The position numbers were made by a program, and so were the translations under genes. A stretch of 64,000 nucleotides of DNA from Mycolicibacter algericus DSM 45454 (GTDB lineage: Bacteria > Actinomycetota > Actinomycetes > Mycobacteriales > Mycobacteriaceae), in assembly GCF_002086455.1 (NCBI RefSeq), contig NZ_MVHC01000009.1, positions 1-64,000 on the forward strand. The letters run 5' to 3'. Positions 1-6,985 of this stretch are shown piece by piece. The notes under the pieces are model-generated. The model ran no database searches and was not told the origin of the DNA. It worked only from the letters and a program-made list of their open reading frames with translations. The stretch's first letter is position 1, and every line of letters starts with the position of its first letter.

Positions 1-13
1 CCCCTGTTGGTGT

Positions 14-1438
14 TTGGGGGCGGCCTCGGGGGGGGGGCCCCCCCCCCCCCCCCCCCACGGCCCGGTGCGGCTGAGTTTTTCCCAGTTGGCCGACCGGGTC
101 CGCTGTGCGGCGGGAGCGTTCGCCGCGGCGGGGGTCGCCAAGGGTGATCGGGTGGCCATCTGGGCGCCCAACTCCGCGGAATGGATCATCGCCGCATTCG
201 GGCTGCTGACCGCCGGCGGAGTGCTCGTTCCGGTCAGCACCCGGTTCAAGGCGGCTGAGGCCGACGACATCATCCGTCGCAGCGGCGCCAAGCTGGTCTT
301 GGTCGAAAAGGGTTTCCTGGGGCTGGATTTCACCGCCCCGCCCGGCATCCCGGTGATCGACCTGAAATCAGACTTCCTGGCGTCAGGTGCGCCGCTGCAC
401 CGCGCGGTCGACGGTGGCGACATCGCCGACATCATCTTCACCTCGGGCACTACCGGCCGGCCCAAAGGCGTGATGATGAGCCATCAGCAGAATCTGCGGC
501 TCTACGCCGAGTGGTGCGACCTGGCCGATCTGCGCGAGGGTGACCGCTATCTGATGGTCAACCCGTTCTTCCACACCTTCGGTTACAAGGCGGGCTGCAT
601 CGCCGCCTGCATCCGAGGGGCGACCATGGTCCCGGTTCGGGTTTTCGATGTCGACGTGGTGGCCGAACTCATTGAGACCGAACGCATCACGATGCTGCCG
701 GGTCCGCCGACGCTGTATCAGTCGCTGTTGGACGCTGTGTCCGGGCGTGACCTGTCATCGCTGCGCGCCGCGGTCACCGGCGCCGCCGACATCCCGGTGG
801 ACCTGATCCGCCGGATCCGCAGCGAATTGCCGTTCCAGTCGATCATGACCGGCTACGGGCTGACCGAGGCCGGTACGGTGACCGCCTCACGCCGCGGCGA
901 CTCATTCGAGGACATCGCCACCACGGCGGGCCAGGCCTGTGCGGACATCGAGATCCGCATAGCCGGCGACGCCGAAGCCGGCGAGGTCCTGGTACGCGGC
1001 TACAACGTGATGGCCGGCTACCTCGACGACCCGGAAGCGACCGCCGAGGCGATCGACCCGCAGGGCTGGCTGCACACCGGAGACATCGGGACGATCGACG
1101 ACGCGGGTCGGCTGCGGATCGTGGGACGCAAGAAGGACATGTTCATCGTCGGCGGCTTCAACGCCTACCCGGCCGAGATCGAGGGCTTCCTGCTGGAGCA
1201 TCCGGCCGTCGCGCAGGCCGCGGTGATCGGTGTCCCCGACGAGCGGCTCGGCCAGGTGGGCAAGGCCTTTGTGGTGAAACGGGATCCGCGGCTCTCGGAA
1301 TCGGAGCTGATCGCGTGGAGCCGTGACCGGATGGCGGGTTTCAAGGTTCCGCGTTCGGTTCGCTTCGTAGACCGGTTGCCGCTGAACGCCACCGGCAAGG
1401 TGGACAAGGGACAACTGGAGACTCAGGCCGGGGCGTGA
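14..1438 (+). CDS. Acyl-CoA ligase, FadD3-like, 5' end lost
   Basis: Adenylate-forming ligase that would convert a carboxylic acid to its CoA thioester with ATP. Visible signatures are the P-loop TSGTTGRPKG near residue 142 of the open frame, the YGLTEAG motif, the HTGDIG adenylate contact, GRKKDM, and the C-terminal NATGKVDK with the catalytic lysine. The stretch around PFFHTFGYKAG and LPGPPTLYQSLLD resembles FadD3, the HIP-CoA ligase of sterol ring C/D breakdown, but the true substrate is unknown. The first about 15 codons run through a G10C19 homopolymer and are not credible; recognisable ligase sequence begins near position 57, so roughly 40 N-terminal residues lie outside the window or are misassembled. 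It ends 6 bases before the ferredoxin gene. Confidence 0.85.
   Translation: MGAASGGGPPPPPPHGPVRLSFSQLADRVRCAAGAFAAAGVAKGDRVAIWAPNSAEWIIAAFGLLTAGGVLVPVSTRFKAAEADDIIRRSGAKLVLVEKGFLGLDFTAPPGIPVIDLKSDFLASGAPLHRAVDGGDIADIIFTSGTTGRPKGVMMSHQQNLRLYAEWCDLADLREGDRYLMVNPFFHTFGYKAGCIAACIRGATMVPVRVFDVDVVAELIETERITMLPGPPTLYQSLLDAVSGRDLSSLRAAVTGAADIPVDLIRRIRSELPFQSIMTGYGLTEAGTVTASRRGDSFEDIATTAGQACADIEIRIAGDAEAGEVLVRGYNVMAGYLDDPEATAEAIDPQGWLHTGDIGTIDDAGRLRIVGRKKDMFIVGGFNAYPAEIEGFLLEHPAVAQAAVIGVPDERLGQVGKAFVVKRDPRLSESELIAWSRDRMAGFKVPRSVRFVDRLPLNATGKVDKGQLETQAGA
28..56. other. G10C19 homopolymer, probable assembly edge artefact
   Basis: Ten G (28-37) followed directly by nineteen C (38-56). It would encode glycine and proline runs inside a ligase N-terminus, which no member of that family carries. 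Its position at the very end of the sequence suggests a low-quality contig end rather than biology. Confidence 0.7.
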
Positions 1439-1444
1439 GACCCC

Positions 1445-1627
1445 ATGTACGTTTGCCTGTGCGCGGGGGTGACCAGTCAGCAGGTGATCGATGCCGTAGC
1501 CGCCGGTGCGTCGAACACCAAACAGGTCGGTGAACTCACCGGGGCGGGCACGGTATGCGGGCGCTGCAAGAACAACATCCGCGCCCTGATAGCGGCAGCT
1601 CCAACCGGAACGCAGTCACTGACGTAA
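1445..1627 (+). CDS. Bfd-like [2Fe-2S] ferredoxin
   Basis: A 60-residue protein with the BFD-type [2Fe-2S] cysteine pattern: C4-x-C6 and C38-x2-C41. Such domains occur as bacterioferritin-associated ferredoxin or as small electron carriers. No bacterioferritin is nearby. It lies 6 bases after the ligase and before a TetR regulator, so a role as electron donor to an oxygenase of this locus is possible but inferred. Confidence 0.8.
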   Translation: MYVCLCAGVTSQQVIDAVAAGASNTKQVGELTGAGTVCGRCKNNIRALIAAAPTGTQSLT

Positions 1628-1710
1628 GTCATCTTCCGGCGGAGGAGTGCCGAGGCGGTACTGTCGTGACCGGCGAATGGTCACAACGCAGTAGGCAGAG
1701 GGATCCGGGC

Positions 1711-2322
1711 ATGGCCGTGGTGGACAAGTCAGACAAGATGACGGCGCGTGAAGCCAAGCGCCTGCAGACGCGCGAGCGCCTGCTGGGTGCGGCGACGGCC
1801 GAGTTCAAGCGGACCGGGATGGCGCAGGCCGACGTCGGCGCCATCGTCGCCGCCGCCGGCGTCGCGCACGGCACGTTCTTCTTCCACTTCCCCACCAAGG
1901 AACATGTGCTGTTAGAGCTCGAGAAGCGTGAAGAGGACCGGATGGCAAAGCAGTTCGGCCGGTACCTGGCCAAGGGGCATGACCTGAAATCCGCCTTGAC
2001 CGAAGCGGTGCGACTGGTGTTGGGGCTGGAGCGCCGCCTCGGTGAGCTGTTGTTCAAGGATTTCCTGGCGTTGCACTTCTCCCAGACCCGCCCGGCCGCC
2101 GAGGACGGTAGTGATCACTCACTGGTCCTGCTGTTGGGCAAGCGCATCGAGCAGGCCCAGGCCGAGGGGGAGGTGGACCCGGAGGTCCGGCCGATCAACA
2201 GTGCAGTGTTCTTCTTGCTCGGTCTCTACGCGCTGGCGATCACCACCAACGATCCTATGCGTCACGAGTTGCTCGAAGATTTGGTGAAGCGCACCCTGCA
2301 CAGCGTGGCCGTGATCGCCTGA
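1711..2322 (+). CDS. TetR-family regulator
   Basis: A 203-residue TetR repressor. The N-terminal helix-turn-helix is clear (residues about 18-62, with AAGVAHGTFFFHFPTKEHVL); the C-terminal ligand domain is not family-specific. The frame is open back to 1555, but ATG 1711 is chosen because it is preceded by a purine-rich site (GGCAGAGGG, 1694-1702) and puts the HTH at the usual distance from the N-terminus; ATG 1738 is an alternative. It ends 46 bases before the first membrane-protein gene, whose promoter carries a palindrome repeated at 3055-3074. It is the obvious candidate to bind both. Confidence 0.88.
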   Translation: MAVVDKSDKMTAREAKRLQTRERLLGAATAEFKRTGMAQADVGAIVAAAGVAHGTFFFHFPTKEHVLLELEKREEDRMAKQFGRYLAKGHDLKSALTEAVRLVLGLERRLGELLFKDFLALHFSQTRPAAEDGSDHSLVLLLGKRIEQAQAEGEVDPEVRPINSAVFFLLGLYALAITTNDPMRHELLEDLVKRTLHSVAVIA

Positions 2323-2349
2323 TCAATCCTTGTCGTCCGCGACATTGAA

Positions 2350-2364
2350 TGACTAGAGTCAGTC
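2350..2364 (+). promoter_or_regulatory. Operator TGACTnnAGTCAGTC, copy 1
   Basis: TGACT-AG-AGTCA is an inverted repeat with perfect 5-bp arms, followed by GTC. It lies 3 bases before ATG 2368, leaving no room for a ribosome binding site, which suggests a leaderless transcript. TAGAGT at 2354-2359 fits an actinobacterial TANNNT -10 box, so a bound repressor would cover the promoter. The same motif occurs at 3057-3071. Confidence 0.65.
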
Positions 2365-2367
2365 GAC

Positions 2368-3045
2368 ATGCCCGGTGCACTGTCGGTTGAAGAGCATATG
2401 GAAGCGTCGCGCCTGGCCCAGCGTCAGGCGGACAAATGGCTGATCAGCGGAAGCATCCTGATAGGAACTGCGGCACTGGGCATTTTCGGCCTGCCGTTGT
2501 TCCTGCGGGGAGTGTGGCTGCTCCGGCAGGCGCAGCGGAACGGAATGTCGGTGCGGCCGATGCTGGTGACCCTGCTGGGATACCTGGTTATCGTCGACGC
2601 GGCGATCAACACCGTGGGGTGGGCGCTCGACCTGATCGGTAGTCACACCTTGCTGGCGCGTGTGCTGCTCAGCGGCTGGGGCTACATGTTCGACGCCGGA
2701 TACTTCTGGCATTTCAACGAACTCTGGGTCGGCGGCGCTGCCGGCCCAGGCGAAAAGGCCATGGAAGCGGGCATGATTCTCACCGTGTTCACCATGCGGA
2801 TCGCGGCCGGGATCGGGTTCCTGCAGATGAAGCGCTGGGGCCACCAATGGATGGTCGTCACCTGCTGGATGGGCGTGGTGATCTGGGTGTTGTACGTCTT
2901 CAACATGACGATGTTCGCCGACGTGCGGTTCGCCGGCGTAATCTTCCCGGTCGTGGGCTGGTGGCTCTACGACATCTTCTACATCACCCCGTTCCTCGCG
3001 ATCCCGTATCTGCACACGGTGAACCGCGAGATCTTCACCGATTGA
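2368..3045 (+). CDS. Polytopic membrane protein, copy A of a duplicated pair
   Basis: A 225-residue integral membrane protein of a family I do not recognise. Hydrophobic stretches at about 25-46, 65-91, 134-154, 158-182 and 190-215 suggest five or six passes. Polar residues shared with copy B (5875-6561) include D109, H115, N117, E118, E129, H159, C166, D185, D202 and H216, a set rich in possible metal ligands ([15 protein letters not shown]). The last 119 residues agree with copy B at about 109 positions by hand count. It stands first in the cluster behind its own operator. The partner genes for a NorD-like and a NorQ-like protein suggest it is part of a metal-dependent membrane enzyme. A remote link to copper membrane monooxygenase subunit C is conceivable but not shown. 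Confidence 0.8.
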   Translation: MPGALSVEEHMEASRLAQRQADKWLISGSILIGTAALGIFGLPLFLRGVWLLRQAQRNGMSVRPMLVTLLGYLVIVDAAINTVGWALDLIGSHTLLARVLLSGWGYMFDAGYFWHFNELWVGGAAGPGEKAMEAGMILTVFTMRIAAGIGFLQMKRWGHQWMVVTCWMGVVIWVLYVFNMTMFADVRFAGVIFPVVGWWLYDIFYITPFLAIPYLHTVNREIFTD

Positions 3046-3256
3046 ACGAGTTCTATTGACTGAAGTCAGTCAATGGGTTAGAAACAGTGCACCATGACCC
3101 CACAGCTGCGCCAGGTCCGGCACGACACCCGCCGACGCCAGACACGGGCCGGCGTGGTCTTCGGGAGGCTTCGCGGTGGCGAACGAAACATCATGCGCAA
3201 CAAGGTGTCCTGCGCCGCGGCGCGTGGCCTGAACCCGTCAACAAGGAGGTCCGACC
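3046..3256 (+). promoter_or_regulatory. Leader between copy A and the 34-aa gene
   Basis: A 211-base gap containing a palindromic operator at its left end and a strong ribosome binding site (AAGGAGGT, 3243-3250) at its right end. A frame from ATG 3094 is open but overlaps two better-supported genes and has an arginine-rich shadow-like composition, so I read the rest as a long 5' untranslated leader. Confidence 0.45.
3055..3074. promoter_or_regulatory. Operator ATTGACTG-N4-CAGTCAAT, copy 2
   Basis: A perfect inverted repeat with 8-bp arms and spacer AAGT. Its inner part reads TGACT-GA-AGTCA-GTC, matching the site in front of the upstream membrane gene. It marks a second promoter, for the micro protein, VWA and AAA+ genes. 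Probable TetR target. Confidence 0.7.
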
Positions 3257-3361
3257 ATGGACTACGTCTGGGAAATTCTGCGTTACGTCGCGGCATGGGG
3301 CGGTACCGGTCTGGTCATCTGGTTCTGGTATTGGATGTTCTCCAACATCGGCACGTTCTGA
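3257..3361 (+). CDS. Micro membrane protein, 34 aa
   Basis: Encodes 34 residues starting MDYVWEILRYVA and ending in an aromatic-rich single transmembrane helix (LVIWFWYWMF). Support comes from an excellent Shine-Dalgarno sequence (AAGGAGGT) 6 bases before the ATG, its place between the operator and the VWA gene, and a similar micro protein after the ATPase gene. Small one-helix subunits of this size accompany membrane oxidoreductases such as cytochrome bd (CydX); a comparable structural role here is inference. Confidence 0.7.
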   Translation: MDYVWEILRYVAAWGGTGLVIWFWYWMFSNIGTF

Positions 3362-3394
3362 GCCCGGCGCACGCCTGCCCGGGAGGGGCGGTTC

Positions 3395-4927
3395 ATGACT
3401 GACCTCGACCAGACGGCCGCCATGGCGTTGGAACGCAGCTGCTCGGTCACCGCGGTCGCGCTGAGCGAGGAGAACCGCGCCGGCGTGCGACTGGTCACCG
3501 GCGACCACCGCGGATTCGGCCTCAGCGTGTCGCGCAGTCACGTGCACGTGCCCTACCCGGCATTGCGGACCGACTGGACCCGGCGATCGTTGACCTGCGG
3601 GATCGCCCTGCAATGCGCATCGTCGAAGGACCGGCTGGGCCAGTACCGGATCAACGAACTGTCGGCACGCGAACTGGGGGCGCTGACCGTCGTGGAGGCC
3701 GGCGTCGCCCTGGGCTGGATCGCGTCGCGGTGGCCGGGCCTGATGCCCGAGTTCGCCCGTCTGCTACCCGAACTCGTACCGGCAGACCCGCAGCTCGAGG
3801 CGCGGGACATGATCGGTCGGGCCATCGAGGCGGCCCGCGGACCGGATCAGGCGGAGCTCGACCCGCTGCTGGGCCGGCTGCCGGCGATCTACACCGCGCC
3901 CACCGGGCTGACCGACAGACTGCGGCGGCAGTTCGGCAGGATGCCCTGGACCACGACGCAAAAACGGATGCCGCGACCGTACTCGGTGCCCGTCGGCGGT
4001 GACGGTGGGGTTCGCAATCCGAACCTGCCTCCCCCGAGCCGGCCGCAGGACAACGACACCGATGTCACCCCTGAGCACCGTCCGGGAATCCCGTATCCGG
4101 AGTGGAACTCCTGGACCGAACGCCTGATGCCCGACCACGTGGCCGTTGTGGAGCTCGCGCGTGACCGACGAGTCGGTGCCCCCACCACGACCTCGGCTGA
4201 CCTGCGCAAGTGGTTTCAGGAGGACACCCACCGCGCGATGGTCAGCCGGCTCGAAGACGGGTCGGATCTCGATATCGACCAGTACGTCCGCCATTACGTC
4301 GACCTGCGCACCGGGGAGGCCGGCGAGCCCCGGCTGTTCCGCGACCTGTTGCCGTGTGACCGCGATGTCAACACCGCGCTGCTGCTCGACGGCAGCTCTT
4401 CGCTGGGGGTACACGGGGGACGGGTGTTCCGGCTCGAGCTGGCCTGCGCGGATGCGTTGTCCCGCGCCATGACCCACGCGCGTGAGCGGCACGGGATCTT
4501 CGTGTTCACCGGCAACACCAGGCATCGGGTGGAAGTCCGTTGCCTGAAGGACTTTCCGGAAGCCCGCTTCGTCCCGCCGAGCGGTATGGGGTTGTCCGCT
4601 AGTGGTTACACCCGCCTCGGTGCCTCGATCCGGCATCTGACCAGCCGACTGCTCGACCAGCCCTCGGAGCGCCGACTACTCATCATCATCGGCGACGGGA
4701 TGATCTCCGACGAAGGCTACGAGGGTAGGTACGCCTGGTCGGACGCCGCACACGCGGTGGAGGAGGCCAACGAGGCCGGTGTGTCGGTCTACTACGTGGG
4801 CGTCGGCCCGACACGCGTCGACCCGTTGCCCGAGGTTTTCGGACCCAAACGCTCACAACGGATCAGCCGGGTGGAAGAACTGCCGCGGGTACTGGCACGC
4901 GTGCACCGCGAACTGATCAGTACGTAA
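3395..4927 (+). CDS. NorD-like VWA-domain protein
   Basis: A 510-residue soluble protein with a C-terminal von Willebrand A domain (about 325-505). The metal-ion-dependent adhesion site is intact: D332-G-S-S-S, with GDGM later. The preceding stretch (SRLEDGSDLDIDQYVRHYVD) matches the NorD/CbbO pattern in which these proteins pair with a MoxR-family ATPase to remodel or load metal into a client enzyme. The partner ATPase follows after 13 bases. The N-terminal 300 residues are not recognised. A purine-rich site (GGGAGGGG) precedes ATG 3395. No nitric oxide reductase or Rubisco genes lie nearby, so the client must be something else. Confidence 0.85.
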   Translation: MTDLDQTAAMALERSCSVTAVALSEENRAGVRLVTGDHRGFGLSVSRSHVHVPYPALRTDWTRRSLTCGIALQCASSKDRLGQYRINELSARELGALTVVEAGVALGWIASRWPGLMPEFARLLPELVPADPQLEARDMIGRAIEAARGPDQAELDPLLGRLPAIYTAPTGLTDRLRRQFGRMPWTTTQKRMPRPYSVPVGGDGGVRNPNLPPPSRPQDNDTDVTPEHRPGIPYPEWNSWTERLMPDHVAVVELARDRRVGAPTTTSADLRKWFQEDTHRAMVSRLEDGSDLDIDQYVRHYVDLRTGEAGEPRLFRDLLPCDRDVNTALLLDGSSSLGVHGGRVFRLELACADALSRAMTHARERHGIFVFTGNTRHRVEVRCLKDFPEARFVPPSGMGLSASGYTRLGASIRHLTSRLLDQPSERRLLIIIGDGMISDEGYEGRYAWSDAAHAVEEANEAGVSVYYVGVGPTRVDPLPEVFGPKRSQRISRVEELPRVLARVHRELIST

Positions 4928-4940
4928 GGGAGGGAGCCAC

Positions 4941-5732
4941 ATGAGCAGCGACATGTATTACTCGAACGGAAACGAGGTCCGACTCTTCGAGCAGGCCTTC
5001 ACTCGGAGGATCCCGGTGATGCTGACCGGGCCGACCGGTTGCGGTAAGACCCGGTTCGTCGAACATATGGGATCACTGCTGGGTCGGCCCGTCATCACCA
5101 TCAGCTGCCATGATGACCTGACCAGTTCAGATCTCGTCGGACGCTTCATGGTGACCGGCGGTGATGTCACCTGGACCGACGGACCACTGACCCGGGCGGT
5201 CAAAACCGGTGCCATCTGCTACCTCGACGAGGTGGTGGAGGCGCGTCACGACTCACTGGCGATTCTGCACTCGCTCACCGATCATCGCCGCAGCCTGTAT
5301 CTGGACAGAGCCGACGAAGTGGTCCGGGCGCCGGACGATTTCATGCTGGTGTGCTCCTACAACCCGGCGTACCGGAGTTCGTTAAAGGAGCTCAAACCGT
5401 CGTTCCGGCAGCGCTTCGCCACCTTGCCGATGACCTACCTTCCCCCCGAACGCGAGGCGCAGGCCGTCGTCGCGGAGACCGGCATAGAACTTGCCGCCGC
5501 GCAGCGACTCGTGCACTGCGCCATCGCCATCCGCACCGCCGACGAGGCGTTCCACTTCGAGCCGCCGTCGACCCGGGTGCTGGTCACCGCAGCACAGCTC
5601 ATCGCGGCCGGTGCCGGCGAACTGGAAGCGGCCGAAGCGTGCATTCTCGCGCCGCTGAGCACCGATGGTGCCATCAGTGAAGGACTGCGCGAGATCGCGG
5701 CCGCAGTTCTGCTCGACGCCGACAAACTCTAG
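4941..5732 (+). CDS. MoxR/NorQ/CbbQ-type AAA+ ATPase
   Basis: A 263-residue AAA+ ATPase. Walker A is GPTGCGKT (30-37), Walker B ends YLDE (D96, E97), and the sensor region SYNPAYRSSLKELKPSFRQR is typical of NorQ and CbbQ rather than of generic MoxR. These ATPases act with a NorD/CbbO VWA protein to activate a metalloenzyme by cofactor insertion or conformational repair. It sits between the VWA gene (13 bases upstream, with a GGGAGGGAG ribosome site) and a micro membrane protein gene (14 bases downstream), clearly in one transcription unit. Confidence 0.9.
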   Translation: MSSDMYYSNGNEVRLFEQAFTRRIPVMLTGPTGCGKTRFVEHMGSLLGRPVITISCHDDLTSSDLVGRFMVTGGDVTWTDGPLTRAVKTGAICYLDEVVEARHDSLAILHSLTDHRRSLYLDRADEVVRAPDDFMLVCSYNPAYRSSLKELKPSFRQRFATLPMTYLPPEREAQAVVAETGIELAAAQRLVHCAIAIRTADEAFHFEPPSTRVLVTAAQLIAAGAGELEAAEACILAPLSTDGAISEGLREIAAAVLLDADKL

Positions 5733-5746
5733 AAGGGAAATCCGAA

Positions 5747-5878
5747 ATGGCCGACCAGCAAGAGCAGAAACGCAAGAGGGCCCTGATCGTCTTCCAGATC
5801 GTCATCTACGGCTACCTGCTCACGATGTTCCTGATCCAGCTGTACATGTCGTTCGAACGGGGCTGGTGGTACCTGTGA
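5747..5878 (+). CDS. Micro membrane protein, 43 aa
   Basis: Encodes 43 residues: a charged N-terminus (MADQQEQKRKR) and one transmembrane helix (about 12-34), ending in RGWWYL. A ribosome site (AGAAGGGAAA) precedes ATG 5747. Its TGA overlaps the GTG start of copy B (GTGA), which implies translational coupling and supports the gene being real. It parallels the 34-aa protein before the VWA gene, so each transcript segment contributes a one-helix subunit. Its function is unknown. Confidence 0.75.
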   Translation: MADQQEQKRKRALIVFQIVIYGYLLTMFLIQLYMSFERGWWYL

Positions 5879-6561
5879 CCGTCACCGGGCCACCGGTCGG
5901 TCTGGAAGACCACCAGGAGCAGTCCCGCCTCGCCCAGTGGCAGGCCGACAAATGGATGATCGTCGGGGCTGCGCTGATGGGCATGTGGGCACCCGGTTTG
6001 ATCGGCTTCCCGATCTTCATGCGCGGGGTGTGGTTGCAGCGCGAGGCTCAGCGGGCGGGCCTGTCGGTGCGGCCCATGATCGTCACCCTGATCGGTTATC
6101 TGGTGCTGATCGACGGCATGCTCAACAGCCTGGGCTGGTCGCTGGACCTGGTTGCCAACCACACGCTGATCAACCGGGTGCTGATGATCGGCTGGGGCCA
6201 CATGTTCGACGCCGGCTATTTCTGGCACTACAACGAACTCTGGGTCGGCGGTGCCGCCGGGCCCGGGGAGAAATCCATGGTCTTCGGCATGATCCTCACG
6301 GTGTTCGCGATGCGCTGCGCCGCCGCGATCGGCTTTCTTCAGATGAAGCGCTGGGGCCACCAGTGGATGATCGTCACCTGCTGGATGGGCGTGTTGATCT
6401 GGGTGTTGTACGTGTTCAACATGACGATGTTCGCCGACGTGCGGTTCGCCGGGGTGATCTTTCCGGTCATCGGCTGGTGGCTCTACGACATCTTCTACAT
6501 CACCCCCTTCCTCGCCATCCCGTATCTGCACACGGTGAACCGCGAAATCTTCACCGACTAA
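5875..6561 (+). CDS. Polytopic membrane protein, copy B of a duplicated pair
   Basis: A 228-residue paralogue of copy A with the same five or six hydrophobic segments. D112, H118, E121, H162, D188, D205 and H219 are conserved with it. GTG 5875 is preferred over the longer open frame (back to 5665) because it aligns the N-terminus with copy A and overlaps the preceding stop. The C-terminal half is almost identical to copy A in protein and also very close in DNA, while the first 100 residues differ more. It probably forms a heteromeric membrane core with copy A. I cannot assign a named family. Confidence 0.82.
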   Translation: MTVTGPPVGLEDHQEQSRLAQWQADKWMIVGAALMGMWAPGLIGFPIFMRGVWLQREAQRAGLSVRPMIVTLIGYLVLIDGMLNSLGWSLDLVANHTLINRVLMIGWGHMFDAGYFWHYNELWVGGAAGPGEKSMVFGMILTVFAMRCAAAIGFLQMKRWGHQWMIVTCWMGVLIWVLYVFNMTMFADVRFAGVIFPVIGWWLYDIFYITPFLAIPYLHTVNREIFTD

Positions 6562-6574
6562 AAGGAGCACAACG

Positions 6575-6979
6575 ATGGAAACCACTGCCGCCGAAGATCT
6601 CCCGCCGGGCACCACGCCGTACTACGCGCGCATGCACACCTGGATCAAGCGCGCTACATTGGTGTGCCTGGTCGCACTGGTCATCGAAGGCGCTTTCACC
6701 TTGCCGTTCATGGCGATCTACTACGGTTACCCGACGCTGAGTCTCACCCAGATCTGCAGCGAGCTGCTCAAGGTGCGCTACTCCGACGACACTCTCGAGT
6801 GCAAGTACCCCTACCCGCCGCTCGGGCCGCCCGAGGGCGCCGAGGGTAAGGACACCGCCAAGGACATCTGGGGGATTCAGCCCGTTCCGCAATATGACCG
6901 GCTCGGCTTCCGGGAGCTGGTCGAGCGGTACGAGGCCCGGCGGGCCAGACAGCAAGCCGCACAACAGCAGGGTGGCTGA
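6575..6979 (+). CDS. Single-pass membrane protein with two extracytoplasmic cysteines
   Basis: A 134-residue protein with a short cytoplasmic N-terminus, one transmembrane helix (about 27-50) and a polar domain carrying C61 and C76, a proline-rich segment, and a charged C-terminal tail. The cysteines could form a disulfide or bind metal. Its ribosome site (AAAGGAGC) lies 13 bases after copy B, and it ends 6 bases before the P450 gene. No known family recognised; the context suggests an accessory subunit of the membrane complex. Confidence 0.75.
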   Translation: METTAAEDLPPGTTPYYARMHTWIKRATLVCLVALVIEGAFTLPFMAIYYGYPTLSLTQICSELLKVRYSDDTLECKYPYPPLGPPEGAEGKDTAKDIWGIQPVPQYDRLGFRELVERYEARRARQQAAQQQGG

Positions 6980-6985
6980 GCGGTC

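Noticed and set aside
28..56. Poly-Gly/poly-Pro N-terminus of the first ligase as a real feature
   Set aside because: G10C19 at the sequence end is best explained as a low-quality contig edge.
2368..3045. Assigning copies A and B as PmoC/AmoC subunits
   Set aside because: The characteristic PmoC metal motif (D-x3-H-x12-H) was not found; only loose WGH similarity exists.
3094..3402. A 102-aa protein in the leader before the VWA gene
   Set aside because: It overlaps the well-supported 34-aa gene and VWA start, is arginine-rich like a shadow frame, and lacks recognisable motifs.
3395..5732. Nitric oxide reductase or Rubisco activation locus
   Set aside because: No norB/norC or cbbL/cbbS-like genes are present in the window.
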